Part shown: one piece after another, positions 1 to 10,307 of the stretch
Position numbering within the stretch: position 1 is the first letter of the stretch
Layout: each line of letters starts with the position of its first letter
NCBI GenBank assembly: GCA_905178155.1
Contig: CAJINV010000017.1
Location: 1,046,722-1,110,721, forward strand
Direction of reading: 5' to 3'
From: Amoebophrya sp. A120
Taxonomy: Eukaryota; Sar; Dinophyceae; Syndiniales; Amoebophryaceae
DNA length: 64,000 nucleotides
Made by a program: the position numbers and the translations under genes
The notes under the pieces: model-generated
Databases searched by the model: none
Told to the model about the DNA's origin: nothing
Seen by the model: only the letters and a program-made list of their open reading frames with translations

Positions 1-1137
1 TCTAGTCGTTGGAGTTTTTTTGCGCTCAACCAGAAAACAAATCTGAAAACAAATTCTAGTTCTTGTCCTTACAACTGAGCAAAAGCTAGTGCCGCCTACG
101 CCGGTGTCTGCGCTACTGAAGTCGCGCATCAACGGTGGTCCATTTATTTGATCAACATCTGCCACCTCCACCTGGCCGCCGATCGTGCGATAGCGGCGCC
201 TTCATTTACTTGTGGGCCTAATCATTTGGGAGGACGCGACGCAGCTGGAAAAACTCGCAGAGGAGGACGCGATCACTGTCATTTCCACCTCGAATAGATT
301 TTCACATCATTCCAATGAAAATCAAAATGGATTCGGATGAAATAATCTGTGATAAAATATTTGGATGAACTTCTACAAGATCAGGAATGCAAGCAAGAGA
401 AGCCGTGGTATTTTTTTACTTGTTTTCACAACTGCACTAGAAGTGTCAAGATGGGAATTCGTTGGAGATTCGGTGGTGGAGTATCAATTACAGAAGTAAT
501 ATTACGAAGGAAATAGTGGCCATAGAAGTTTCAGTTTGTCACTCATGATTTACATTTTTGTGATTTGTTGGCTTACAACAAAAAGGGTTGGGCAGCTCTG
601 CTGCATACCATGAAAATGAGTCCGAGGCTAAGAAACTTGTGGTGGTTCATCAATGGAGTCCCCGACAAGCATGTCAGGATGCTCTTCCATTGGTGCGCTA
701 AGAAACTGTAAATCCGACCCCCCCGCCGCTGAACGGTAATTGCGTCAACATGCACCACAACACGTGTTTAGTTGACCGAAATAAGCGCAGCTACTAGTTC
801 CTGACTTTTTCCCGGCCATGCTGTTCCTTCAGGGTCGAGATCGCTTTCCGCGACTCGTAGTTTATCCTCGTCGAGATGTTGATCGTGATGTTGATCACGA
901 AGTCGATGATCTTCTTTATCTTTATTGTACTTGACGAGCACGACGACGGCTTGAAACGAGGCAAAAAAACGTTCTAAAAGATGAGAGTTTGTTAGTAGAC
1001 GAGAGCAAAGAAAAAGAACAGCGTGTGCGCTTCTTAAGGTGAGCGGGAAAGAAAAAGAAAGCTACACTGGAACAGGATTGGGAGGACGGTGCGATTACCG
1101 CCTGACGTGCGCAATACATTAGCGAAGATTCTTCACG
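1..1137. other. Region without a recognisable gene
   Basis: No open frame here shows coding character. The stretch is A/T-rich and ends in a presumed 5' leader just before the ATG at 1138. It could hold the 3' end of a gene lying before the window, but nothing supports one. Confidence 0.4.
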
Positions 1138-1893
1138 ATGGCAGCCCCAGGTCGTCCTCCGAAGATTTTGGTTTTCGGCGCCAGCGGGCAGACTGGGAAG
1201 TACGTGACGAAATTCGCGCTCGAGTCTTCGAATGGCTACTGTGTGGTCGCGTTCGTCCGCACCCCCGACAAGTTGCGATCGCTGCTGCGCGACCTGGGCG
1301 TCCAGCAATCCGTCATCGATGCGCGTCTCGAGATCGTGCAGGGTGATTTGACTGATGCCGACGCGATTAAGAGCGTGATTCGCGAGAAGCTCACCCCCGA
1401 GACGGGCGACGTGATCATCAACTGTGCGGGGAAACCGAAGGCCTGCAGTCTGTGCGGCGGCGCGCCGCTGCTGCCGAACGCGGTGCGGGCGATCGTGGAG
1501 GCGATGCGACAGAAGGGGCTGAAGCGGTTTCTGAACCAGATGGGCGCGATGACAGTGGACAAGCGGCTGCGGCGCGATCCGTCGTACTACCCAAAGAAGT
1601 GCATGGTGCGCTGCTGTGGGCCCCTTATGTGCATCCGCGGCATGGTGGGGGACAACGAACAAGTGGCCCCGTTCCTCTACCAGGAGTGCGTCGATATCGA
1701 GTGGATCGTGAGCAGACCGGGACTGCTGGTGGAAGGGAAATCCAAGTGCGGCGAGAAACATACCATGGGTGTCGTGTCGAAGGAACCCTTTTCGACTGCG
1801 TACGTGGACCTCGGGGAGTGGACCGTGAAAGCGGTTTTCGACGCCAATCTGGTGCACACCTCGCCGACGCCGGGCTACGTCGCACGAAGATGA
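1138..1893 (+). CDS. NAD(P)-binding atypical SDR / NmrA-like protein
   Basis: Single-exon protein of 251 residues. The N-terminus carries a Rossmann-fold nucleotide-binding signature, ILVFGASGQTGKYV, with glycines 14, 17 and 20 in the GxxGxxG spacing of atypical short-chain dehydrogenases and NAD(P)H-binding (NmrA/BVR-B-like) proteins. Further family-like blocks are a GDLTDADAI segment near residue 72, which usually follows the third beta strand, then an INCAG block and an RFLNQMGAM block in the middle. The length is normal for the family. No targeting signal is evident, so the cytosol is most likely. The substrate cannot be read from the sequence; candidates are flavin/biliverdin reductase-like activity or a redox-sensing role. 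The start is the first ATG in frame after a short leader. GC content is clearly higher than in the flanks. Confidence 0.87.
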   Translation: MAAPGRPPKILVFGASGQTGKYVTKFALESSNGYCVVAFVRTPDKLRSLLRDLGVQQSVIDARLEIVQGDLTDADAIKSVIREKLTPETGDVIINCAGKPKACSLCGGAPLLPNAVRAIVEAMRQKGLKRFLNQMGAMTVDKRLRRDPSYYPKKCMVRCCGPLMCIRGMVGDNEQVAPFLYQECVDIEWIVSRPGLLVEGKSKCGEKHTMGVVSKEPFSTAYVDLGEWTVKAVFDANLVHTSPTPGYVARR

Positions 1894-3406
1894 GCGCTGA
1901 AACCATGACTCTAACGTCGCTCGTCGTCCTCGACAGATGAAATAAATGAATGTGATCTCCATTTCCAGGAGGAGCGTCAATCCGGATCACTGCTGTGTGG
2001 TAGCCTCTGGATACTTAAGTAATACTTAAGTATCCAGAGGTAGATGCACACAGAGATAGCACACAGAGATAGATGCATTGGACTGATTGTATTCCTGTAT
2101 CCTAGTTCAGTAGATCTAGATGAAGGAGTTTTCATTTTGTAAGTCTTCAAACACGAGGACGACGCCTGAAAAGTATAAACAAGGAAAGTTAGACGAAGAG
2201 AACAGAACAGAGAGGAGAAGGAGTATTTTAGTATTTTAAGAAACACAGCGGAAGCACGGGGCATTTTTAGTTACGATAAAAAAACAAGACAGTAGATCTT
2301 CCCGTTTCGAGGAGCACGCCCAACCACATTACGCAACTAACAGCGCGAGTTGTAGCAGGTGCCAGTGCAGTCACATGTGGTTCTATAAATATGAAGTATG
2401 AAGACGATTACTTTTATTTGTACTATGTATAGATGACGGACGAGATTTGTTGCAATAAAAAGAACAGTTTCTCCAAGACCGTAAGATAAGTAGGTTTCCC
2501 TTTGGTATTATCAAAACAGAGCAAGACCACTTCTCAACTCATTTTTTTTTCTTTCACAGGGCAGTGCTGTTGCTGCCTTAAGCAAACTTTTGTAGTTTTA
2601 AAGGTGATTTTCGCAACCCAACCTCCCGACCACAGTAGGACGCAGGCTTTGGAAGTAAGTAAACTTTTTCCTCCGGCAGGCGCACACTTTTAGACTTTCA
2701 ACTGGAACTGTCTCTACCGGATGAACAAGAACAGCACGACTTACTTGAAGGCTAAACAGCTTCATTATGAAAGTCCGCAAGAATTTCATCGCCAGGACTA
2801 CCTAGGCGTAGGCCGAATTCGATCAATTATCTTGTACGCTTTTTAGAAAGGAAGATATTAAAAAGCCTAGAAGTACGCTAAAGTAGAATCCAAAGAACTG
2901 CGGGTGTTTTAGTTTGTCATCGAGTAGCGCTAGAATCGTGAGAAAAAAGATCTGCCCTACATCAAACCTCGTACGCATCGCCACGAGCCCACCAGAACAA
3001 ACAAACACACGAGAGTCGTTGCGCAAACGAGTCACAAAACAGTCCCCCTCCCTTGGAATGTATTAGATGTAATACAATAAACAATGAGTTTTGTGCTAGA
3101 AGAACTGGTCTTGAACTCACCCAAAACCGCCCAAGGCAACTGAGTCTTTGTTTTCAATAGAAGAAGGCAAGGACTTTGGAAATAAGATTAAAAGTGTCGA
3201 TATAATGGTCCTCATCACGACAACTGAAAATCTTTGTTTCTCGTTTGTCGCATGACGATGTTTCTACGAAATTCACCAATAGTGCCACGTAGTGTAACCA
3301 TATGTATGAATATAAGCATCCAACTTCTACGAACAGGGATTGCATCTAGTGGCGTACTACAACTGTAGTCACTACTTCTTGCTCCTAACCACACGAAGGG
3401 ACCATC
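1894..3406. other. Intergenic region with one strong hairpin
   Basis: No coding sequence is supported. Apart from the perfect hairpin at 2004-2040, followed by a short tandem repeat of CACACAGAGATAG, I see only A/T-rich spacer. Confidence 0.4.
2004..2040. repeat. Perfect 17-bp hairpin downstream of the SDR gene
   Basis: The arm CCTCTGGATACTTAAGT is followed by AAT and its exact reverse complement. It lies 110 bp after the stop codon of the dehydrogenase gene. It could fold in the 3' untranslated RNA or be a remnant of a palindromic mobile element. Confidence 0.7.
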
Positions 3407-6400
3407 ATGTCGGACGTTCTGTGGACCGGTGACTGCGTGTGCTGCGGCCAGCGCGAGCGGCTGGGCTACAGCCGGCGGCACGAGGGTTTCCACTGTTGCG
3501 CGTGCCACGACTACTTTGACAGCAGCTCGCGCAACAGCTCCTTGGCAAGTAGCGGCCGCGCTGTGTCGTCCGACGACTTTTTTGTGTACAGCATCCGCCC
3601 CCCGTTTTCCAGCTTTGCCGACCAGATCGTGGTCTCGGCGGGCAGCTCGAAACGGCACTGCGGACGCGGGACGGGGGCAAGTCTCTGGATTTCCGCGGAG
3701 CTTCTCATGGCGCACATGCTCTGGTTCCTCAAGTTCGATCACTTCGCATCAACAACAACCACGGAGGCGGTAAAGAACGTCGATAAAGGAGGCGCTAATA
3801 GTCTTCTTGGAGGTCGATCGAGCCTAGGAGGAGGACCAGGTACCAGCACCGCGCTCATCAGCAACAAAGGCTACGCGGCCAGGAGGGACCTCGTGAGCCG
3901 AGCAGTGACGCTGGTGCGCGCGAAACTTCTCCGGGAAGATCAGGTCGTGAATAAGAACTGCCACGTTGTGCCGCAGCACTGGAAGCTTGCTGTTAACGAC
4001 AGATGTGACTTCCTCGGAGACCACGTGGGTTCTTGTGCTGTTCCGCTGAGCTCCACTAGGAACAGTCATGCCAGAGGACAAGAACAAATCGTCGAGCAGC
4101 CCCATCAAGTGGAAGTTGGCGCTGGAGTGCTGGACCACGCGGCCGCGCCTTCATCTCCCAGCGCCGCAGGAACAACCACTTGCAGTTCCTCCGCGCTTCT
4201 TTTGCAGAAGAGCCTGTATTTGCACCAGCTGACAAGGATTTTTGACGATCCTGCCGCGGTGCAGGTCGCAGACATGAACTCTATGCCGCCACCGGCGTTA
4301 GTATGTTCTCGGCCAGCACAAGGGGGCAGCACGACCACGAGCACAACAGCACTGGGATTCGCTGGCGCTGGTGGAACAGTTGCGCGCAGCGAAGGCGATG
4401 GTCCAGCAGCGGGTCGTGCCGCGGAAACCGGTACTAGAACTGGGAATAACGACCAGAATGCGCTGTGTCACATAGACTCCGTCTCCGCCTCCCCGCCGCG
4501 TTCACCGGGAGGAAGCATGAAACGAGCACGGGATAATCATGAACAGGGTGGAGAACCAGAAGCACCCTTGCAGGCCGTGGGTCGTTCGACGTTGGTCGAG
4601 GAAAACAAGAAGAATATCGACACCGCGCGTAGTGGCACCAGCGCGACATCAATCCCCGCGCCTGCGGGAGGAGTGACGCTGGTTCCGGCAACCGCGGCTA
4701 ACATCCAACTAGTGGAAGACCGGCACCAGCAGAATGTCCCCACCCTTGTGCGGCAGGGCCAACAGTTGCTGTCTTCCCCGGTCTCCTTCGTTACCAGCGA
4801 GAACGATGAGGAGGACCTGGATGTAATCCAGGACTTTTACAACCAAGAAAACGAGGAGATGTCGTCGACCACCGCGTCCTGGGTGGACCCAAACGAACAG
4901 GAAGACCGCTACCGCTCGCTGTATGACGACGTTTGCAACTATGGGAGTGTCAGAATCGAAATTGACAAAATCGAAAAACTTGCGATGCACAAAATCGATG
5001 TCAGTTGGAGCCTCAGTTTCCAAGTGGCGCATGACAAACTTCGGGAGCACCCAAATCCAGTCTGTCATGCTGTTTGGGCACAGAAGACTGCTCCTGTCGT
5101 GCTACTCTGGCAGCACATTGCATACCCCTAAACAGGCTTACAATCGCTCTCATTTGCCTGCTCCCCGATACAGGCCTTCAGTGTCCTACATTTTACGCAT
5201 CACAAACTTTTCGACTTTTTCGGTTTCGATCCTGACACATCCATAGCAACGGCGACAGCAGGCCGCTCGTTTCCTCGATGCTCTGCGGACCGGACGTGGA
5301 GGCGTTTTTTCTGCTCGCCCTGGAGCAACAGATCGAGGAGAAGCGGAAACTGGAAGCGGAGCTAGCAGAAGCGAACAGAGCAGTTGTAGCAGCACCAGTA
5401 CCGGGGTCTTGCTCAGTAGGCGCGAGTTCTTTTCCGCCCGTCCCCCCGCCCATTTCGCAGTCCCTGCCCCCGCGGCAGCAGAGCCGGATGAGCGGTAAAA
5501 TCAAGAAGCGGTTTCGCATGCGCACCGATTCGGTCCTTATGGAGCTCGGGTGCGGCCTCGCGCAGCCGAGCATCTGCCTGGGGTTGAACAGTTTGGCGAA
5601 TTACACCGGAAATCACCCAGCAGTCGTGAACCCCGACGGCAGCGTGTGCTCCGCCTCCCCGATGGCGAGCGTTGCTCCTGTAAACCCACTGTTTAACCAA
5701 ATTGCGACAAGCGCAGGAACTTCTACTGATCGTGATGTGCACGATATTGACAGCAGCTGCACGATGTTGATGCAACTCGAAGACGGGCGGGGGGCCACAA
5801 AAATTATGACTGCCTCGTTGGAAGGAGATGGACGTGGACCATCAAGAACAGTTTCGGCCGCTGGGGGAGGTGCTGCTTCTGCATCTAGTACAACTTCAGC
5901 TCCTTCTCATCCGCACCACAAGAGGGCGAGTGTGGAGTTCGACGAGGACAGGGGAGATTATGATCACCAGGATGAGGACAACTACGCTCATCTCGGCGTG
6001 CTGCTGGACTACAATGCTACGGACCAGAACGCGGTCGGGGAAACATCAAGAACGGCGGCCGCAAGAAGCAACAGTACTACACCTGGAAGTAGTAGAACTA
6101 CCCAGCCAGCCGTGGTTCACCTGGATGCCTTACAGGCACAGATGGAGCGCTTACTAGAAGAACAAGCTGCAGGAAAAAGCAGCGGCACTAATACTCCTGC
6201 GACCTCTTCGCACGGGAAAGCGCGAAAAATCGACGACCACGCCGACAATTTTCTTGTGCCTGCTGGTGCAGACGGGCCTGCAAATATTCCGCCGGCTGAG
6301 CTGAAAACACCAAGTAGCAGTAAGAACACCGTACCTAGTAACGATCAATCGAGTGACGTTCTTGTGCCAGCTGGAGCTTCGTCAACAAAGCTCAAAGCAG

Positions 6401-9152
6401 TACAACATCACCGATTTCCGCGTATCGTCGCCACTGATATGGGCGTGGTGCTGCCGATCACGGAGGAAAACGTCGAGTGGATATGGGGTGCAAATATCGA
6501 TCTGGGTCTGGAAGATCTGTGATGTGCGATCTGAAGGATATTAACCTTGACAAGGTCAAGGTTAGGACTGACCGACTTTTCTGTCATTCTGAATGAAGCC
6601 AGTTCGTGATGCGTTTTGCTTTTGCGAATGAACAATCTGCATTCAATGAATAAGGATAAGCATAAGCTGCATCGTAAAATGTTTGAGGTTGTTTCTTCTA
6701 CGGGTGCGAGGTTATGCAAAAATGCAAGCGGGTGCGACTACGCGAGTATCAATCAGCGACAGAAATTTCCCGACCGAGATCTTCGATATTTGCAGTGCAT
6801 AGCGGAACTTTCGCTACCACGTGCTCAAGGAACCCGTCCGGTTTGCGAAGCCGCAAAACCAGTTCAACACCAACATCGGGTTTCTGGAACGCGAATACCG
6901 CGACTCCGAGGCCGACAATGTGTCCATGATTGGTGCGGGTAGTTCCCAAAACTTGGTCAATATGGGCTTGATGGCAGGCGGAGCAGCAGGAGCACTACCA
7001 GTGCCGACAAATTACAACTTGTCATCCACTTCCCGCGGCAACATGAATGTAGTCGCGCGCGGCGGTACCAGAAGTGCTGGAACAAGTGGAGCTACTTCTA
7101 GTACAACTACTTCATCTGGGGCACCGAGAACAACTATCCCTGGCACAACCAGCCTGTTTCTGCAAGAACACCCATCTACTTCAAGTGCTGCAGCGAGAAA
7201 CACTCCACAAGTCGACGGCTCTCCGATGGAAGTGGATGCGGCGTCGGTTGAGCCCCCGCCGATTTTTTCTGGGTCGTCCTCCTCCCGAACCACCGCGAAT
7301 GGGGAACAACCACAACAAGACGCGGAAGCCAGCAGGTGCCTGAATCTTCACCAAAGTAACGGCGGGGGTCCGCAGAGCAACAGCAAGCTGGACCGCGCGC
7401 CTTCTTGGACCCTGCCCCAGGGACCACCGCCCCAGGCCGCTCAAATCGTGCAGCCTGGTGGTACTAGTCTTTTCGGTGGAGGTTCTGCAGGTGCTGCTGG
7501 CCCGACACATGGTACCAACGTGAATCTTCTAGAAGGCGGGATTTCGAGCAGCAAAGCTCCTCTTGGTCGTGGCCATGGAATGCATCTACCGCACAACAAC
7601 CCAATGTCAAGCGGGAGCGAGGTCAACCATAGTGGTACCATGCCAAATAGAACGAACGTCGGCGCCACATCGTCGTATCCCCCCGCAAGCCAGAATCATC
7701 TTCAGCCGCCGTCGTTGCAGCGCGGCCGCAACGTGATGCGCACGCCGCAAGACCATATCAGTCAAACCGCTGCGCGGCAGTCGCCCTTTGGCGGGGGTCC
7801 GTTTCCCACGTCCACCTATCCGCGCGCGGGGAAGCGGTCGGCCGAGAACCTGGCCAGTCTGGCTATGGATTGCAAAAGTATCGCACTAAGGTAAATAAAA
7901 TTGCATCATTAGAGCACGACAAATGAAGTTCGTTATCGTTACGACGGTGAATAATTGCCGCTGAAATCAGTTTAAGTTTTGTCATGATCGATAGATTGCA
8001 ATTCCTAGCAGGAGTGCGATACAACTTTTGCACAGGATGCTGGCAGAGCAGAAACCAAACTACAGCTTCTCGGCTAAGGACCAGCAGGAATTGCGGGCGC
8101 TGGACGTGGCCCAGGTCCGGCAGCTGCAGTGGGGGGAAAAGGAGCAAACCTTGAACCTGATCCAGGAGTTTGGGCAGCCCGACTTTTTGATTGGCTCGAG
8201 CCTCTGCTACGACGAGGACTTTTCGGTCTCGTTGCTCGAAACCTTCCTGCAGCTCGCAAAGCCCGCGGTGTTTTGGGATATCCACACGAAAACCACCATC
8301 CCCATCCAATTTGTCATGCAAAACATGTATAAAATCCGTAAAATCCTGTGTTTGTCATGCATAAGATGGATGGGGGAGGTTTTTTTTTCCTGGATATGGG
8401 AGCCCGAGGAGCTATTGTTCCTGCGAAAAAAGGTGTTGCAAGACCTCGCGGCAAGTTCTCCGTCGACCAGGAATTCTAGTTCGTTTTTCCCGTCGTCGCG
8501 TGGTAGTACAAGGCGTGAGTCAACAAGTACTTCTCAAAATAAATCCTCTCCGACGACGCTGACAACGAGCTTGCTGTCCCACGCGACCCGCGATGTGCTG
8601 CTCCATGAACTCACGGAGGATGAGCTGCAGCGGCAAATCTCGGACAACCGGAAAAAGTTCGCCGCCGCCACGGCACCGCCCTTTGGAGGGGTCGTGCTTA
8701 GTAGTACGTCGGAGATCATGAGTAGCTTTCTGCCCACGATGAACGAGGTACGAGTGAACGAGGACAACTCGGATTTGAGTGGCACAACGAGGTACCTCCG
8801 GTCGGGCACGATTCTGGTGCTGGCGCTGGAGCAGAGGGATCGAGATCTGGACAACTTTTTGAAGTACGCGACCGAGTACGTGGAAGCGGGCAAGTTGGTG
8901 ATGAAGTTGGTGAAAACCCTGCGCGGCACACACGCGTACGCCAGCCCGACGAAAATCTACGAGTGCTACGTGCCCATCCAGGTGACCGAAGAGCAGAGCG
9001 CCCTGGACGCGGTCGTCGGGGGCGGCAACAGGGCGGCTGCAGGTGCTGCTGGTGGAGTTACAACTCCAGTCTTTGCACCGGCGAGCTTAGCCGGGATCAA
9101 CTACGGACGAGGTGCGGGGGCTAGTGGTGCAGCCACCTCCGCTAATAGCTAG
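3407..9152 (+). CDS. Methyltransf_16-type (METTL21/FAM86-like) methyltransferase with large inserts
   Basis: Proposed exons are 3407-4939, 5251-6481, 6807-7863, 8045-8278 and 8402-9152, joined in frame to 1,601 residues; every intron is an introner element. The SAM-dependent methyltransferase blocks appear in family order but far apart: motif I VLMELGCGLAQPSICLGL near residue 606, the acidic-loop block IVATDMGVVLPITEENVEW near 903, and PDFLIGSSLCYDED near 1319, which matches the usual (G)SD(V/L)xYD(E) block. Family members are usually 200-350 residues; here Ser/Thr/Gly/Ala-rich inserts of several hundred residues separate the blocks. The N-terminus has a Cys/His cluster (CVCCGQRERL and HCCACHDYF, residues 11-40) that could bind zinc. 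The likely role is protein lysine methylation, inferred from the family. The substrate is unknown. Confidence 0.72.
4940..5250. mobile_element. Introner element IE1 (family B)
   Basis: The exon repeat GCAAC (4935-4939) recurs at 5246-5250. Between the copies lies an element starting TATGGG and ending TCCATA, with long inverted arms (GTGTCAG, ATCGAAA, TCGAAAAACTTG). Removing 4940-5250 joins codon AAC to GGC and keeps the frame. No GT-AG pair gives an in-frame join here, so the splice would be non-canonical. Confidence 0.88.
6482..6806. mobile_element. Introner element IE2 (family A-related)
   Basis: The direct repeat is GTGGA at 6477-6481 and GCGGA at 6802-6806 (4 of 5 identical). The element begins TATGGGGTGCAAATATCGA and ends TCGATATTTGCAGTGCATA, so the inner TGCAAATATCGA arms are inverted. 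The left arm also contains TCTGGGTCTGGAAGAT, the hallmark of family A. Excision joins ENVEW to NFRYHVLKEP in frame. The element also contains a small hairpin, AACCTTGAC/GTCAAGGTT. Confidence 0.82.
7864..8044. mobile_element. Introner element IE3 (family D)
   Basis: CTGGC at 7859-7863 is repeated at 8040-8044. The arms are TGCAAAAGTATCGCACT on the left and AGTGCGATAC..TTTTGCA on the right. Excision gives the in-frame join SLAEQKPN. A canonical GT-AG pair (donor GTAAAT at 7891, acceptor CACAG at 8035) also joins in frame and would keep 11 extra residues encoded by the element and its repeat, so two spliced products are possible. Confidence 0.82.
8279..8401. mobile_element. Introner element IE4 (family C), open reading frame throughout
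   Basis: TGGGA (8274-8278) repeats at 8397-8401. The element starts TATCCA and ends TGGATA, with inverted ACC..CCCATCCA arms. It is 123 bp, a multiple of three, and contains no in-frame stop, so an unspliced transcript would insert 41 residues between KPAVFW and EPEELLF. Spliced, the join is VFWEPEELLF. Confidence 0.88.
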
Positions 9153-10307
9153 TGGAGCTTGAAAATCGACAGGCGAGCCGGGAGTTCTGCAAAATAAATT
9201 TCGGTGGGTTTAGTATGTTCATGAAGCTTCTAGAAAGTTTAAGTTCATTTTCATACCGCAGCCGAAGTAGAAGTACTGACGAACTGCCAACATTACATTG
9301 ATAACGATGTCCTCGATGCTTAGCATGTTGCTTCACGACCACGAGGACCGCCACCATTGAAAACCATTTCTTGCTCCGCTAAGAACTGAATTCCGACTTC
9401 TAAAATCGAGCCGAAACTACATGGTGCGCAAGTCTCCACCAAGTAGCTAGCAGAGTGACGGTGAAAGACCCTCTAACCCACATCCACAAACTACGTTCTA
9501 ACTGTAGGCTGATGTACATTATACTGTAAGTGTAAATAATAAAGACGCTTTTCATCACATCATGTTCATGTTCATGGTCATGTTTTCGAGGGGAAGTGAC
9601 GAGGGCGAGCACAACGTGGACCCGAAGAACGTCTGTCATGAAATATCGCAGGATGGTGTGGTGTCGTCACCACGTCCGTCTTCCCAGCATCGTTTCGCGA
9701 TCTGTATACGCGCCGCCGAATCTGATTGAGATTGACAAAATTGCTTTCTGGGCCGGATGCTTCTTTCTCTTTTTTTGCTCGTACTATCTTTGTGTATCAT
9801 TCAAGTTTCTTCGTAGAGTTTAGACAGGCCGTTGCGTGGTGCCGGTGCGTCTGCGTGCAGCAGCTACCTTGCACATGATCAATGCATTGCGTGGAGGTTG
9901 TTTGTTTGTGTCGTAGTTGTTCTGTTCCTGGTGTGGTATTGGCAATGGCGGACGGAGTTCCTGTGAGTGTGAGCGGCCAGAGTCCCCTACTTCAAGCTTG
10001 CCTCCCCTACCACGAGTGTATACCACCCAGTTCAAAAGCGGCGCACTGCACATATTACCACAAAACGTAACATTGCCTGTCCGAGAGTAAAGCAAAGTGC
10101 ATACGTACCTACAGATATAACGTGACTGGCGCTTCACCTTCAGATTCAGCGCCCACATTTTCGTTGTGTGATGGGATCATCCACAAGAGTGCTCTGCTTG
10201 AGACAAAAAATTGATATGAGGAATGAGAATGAGCCAAAAAATGTACTAGGTCCTCGGAGTTAGAAGTAGACACCATCGACATCGCCGAAAAGAAGCCGTG
10301 CAATATC
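9153..10307. other. Intergenic region without a recognisable gene
   Basis: Only short frames occur here and none resembles its neighbours in composition. No introner ends or strong palindromes were seen. The last part is presumably the 5' leader of the gene starting at 10308. Confidence 0.4.

Noticed and set aside
922-1980. 352-codon open frame on the minus strand opposite the dehydrogenase gene
   Set aside because: It mirrors the plus-strand gene, is rich in His/Arg/Leu without any motif, and vanishes outside the G/C-rich coding part.
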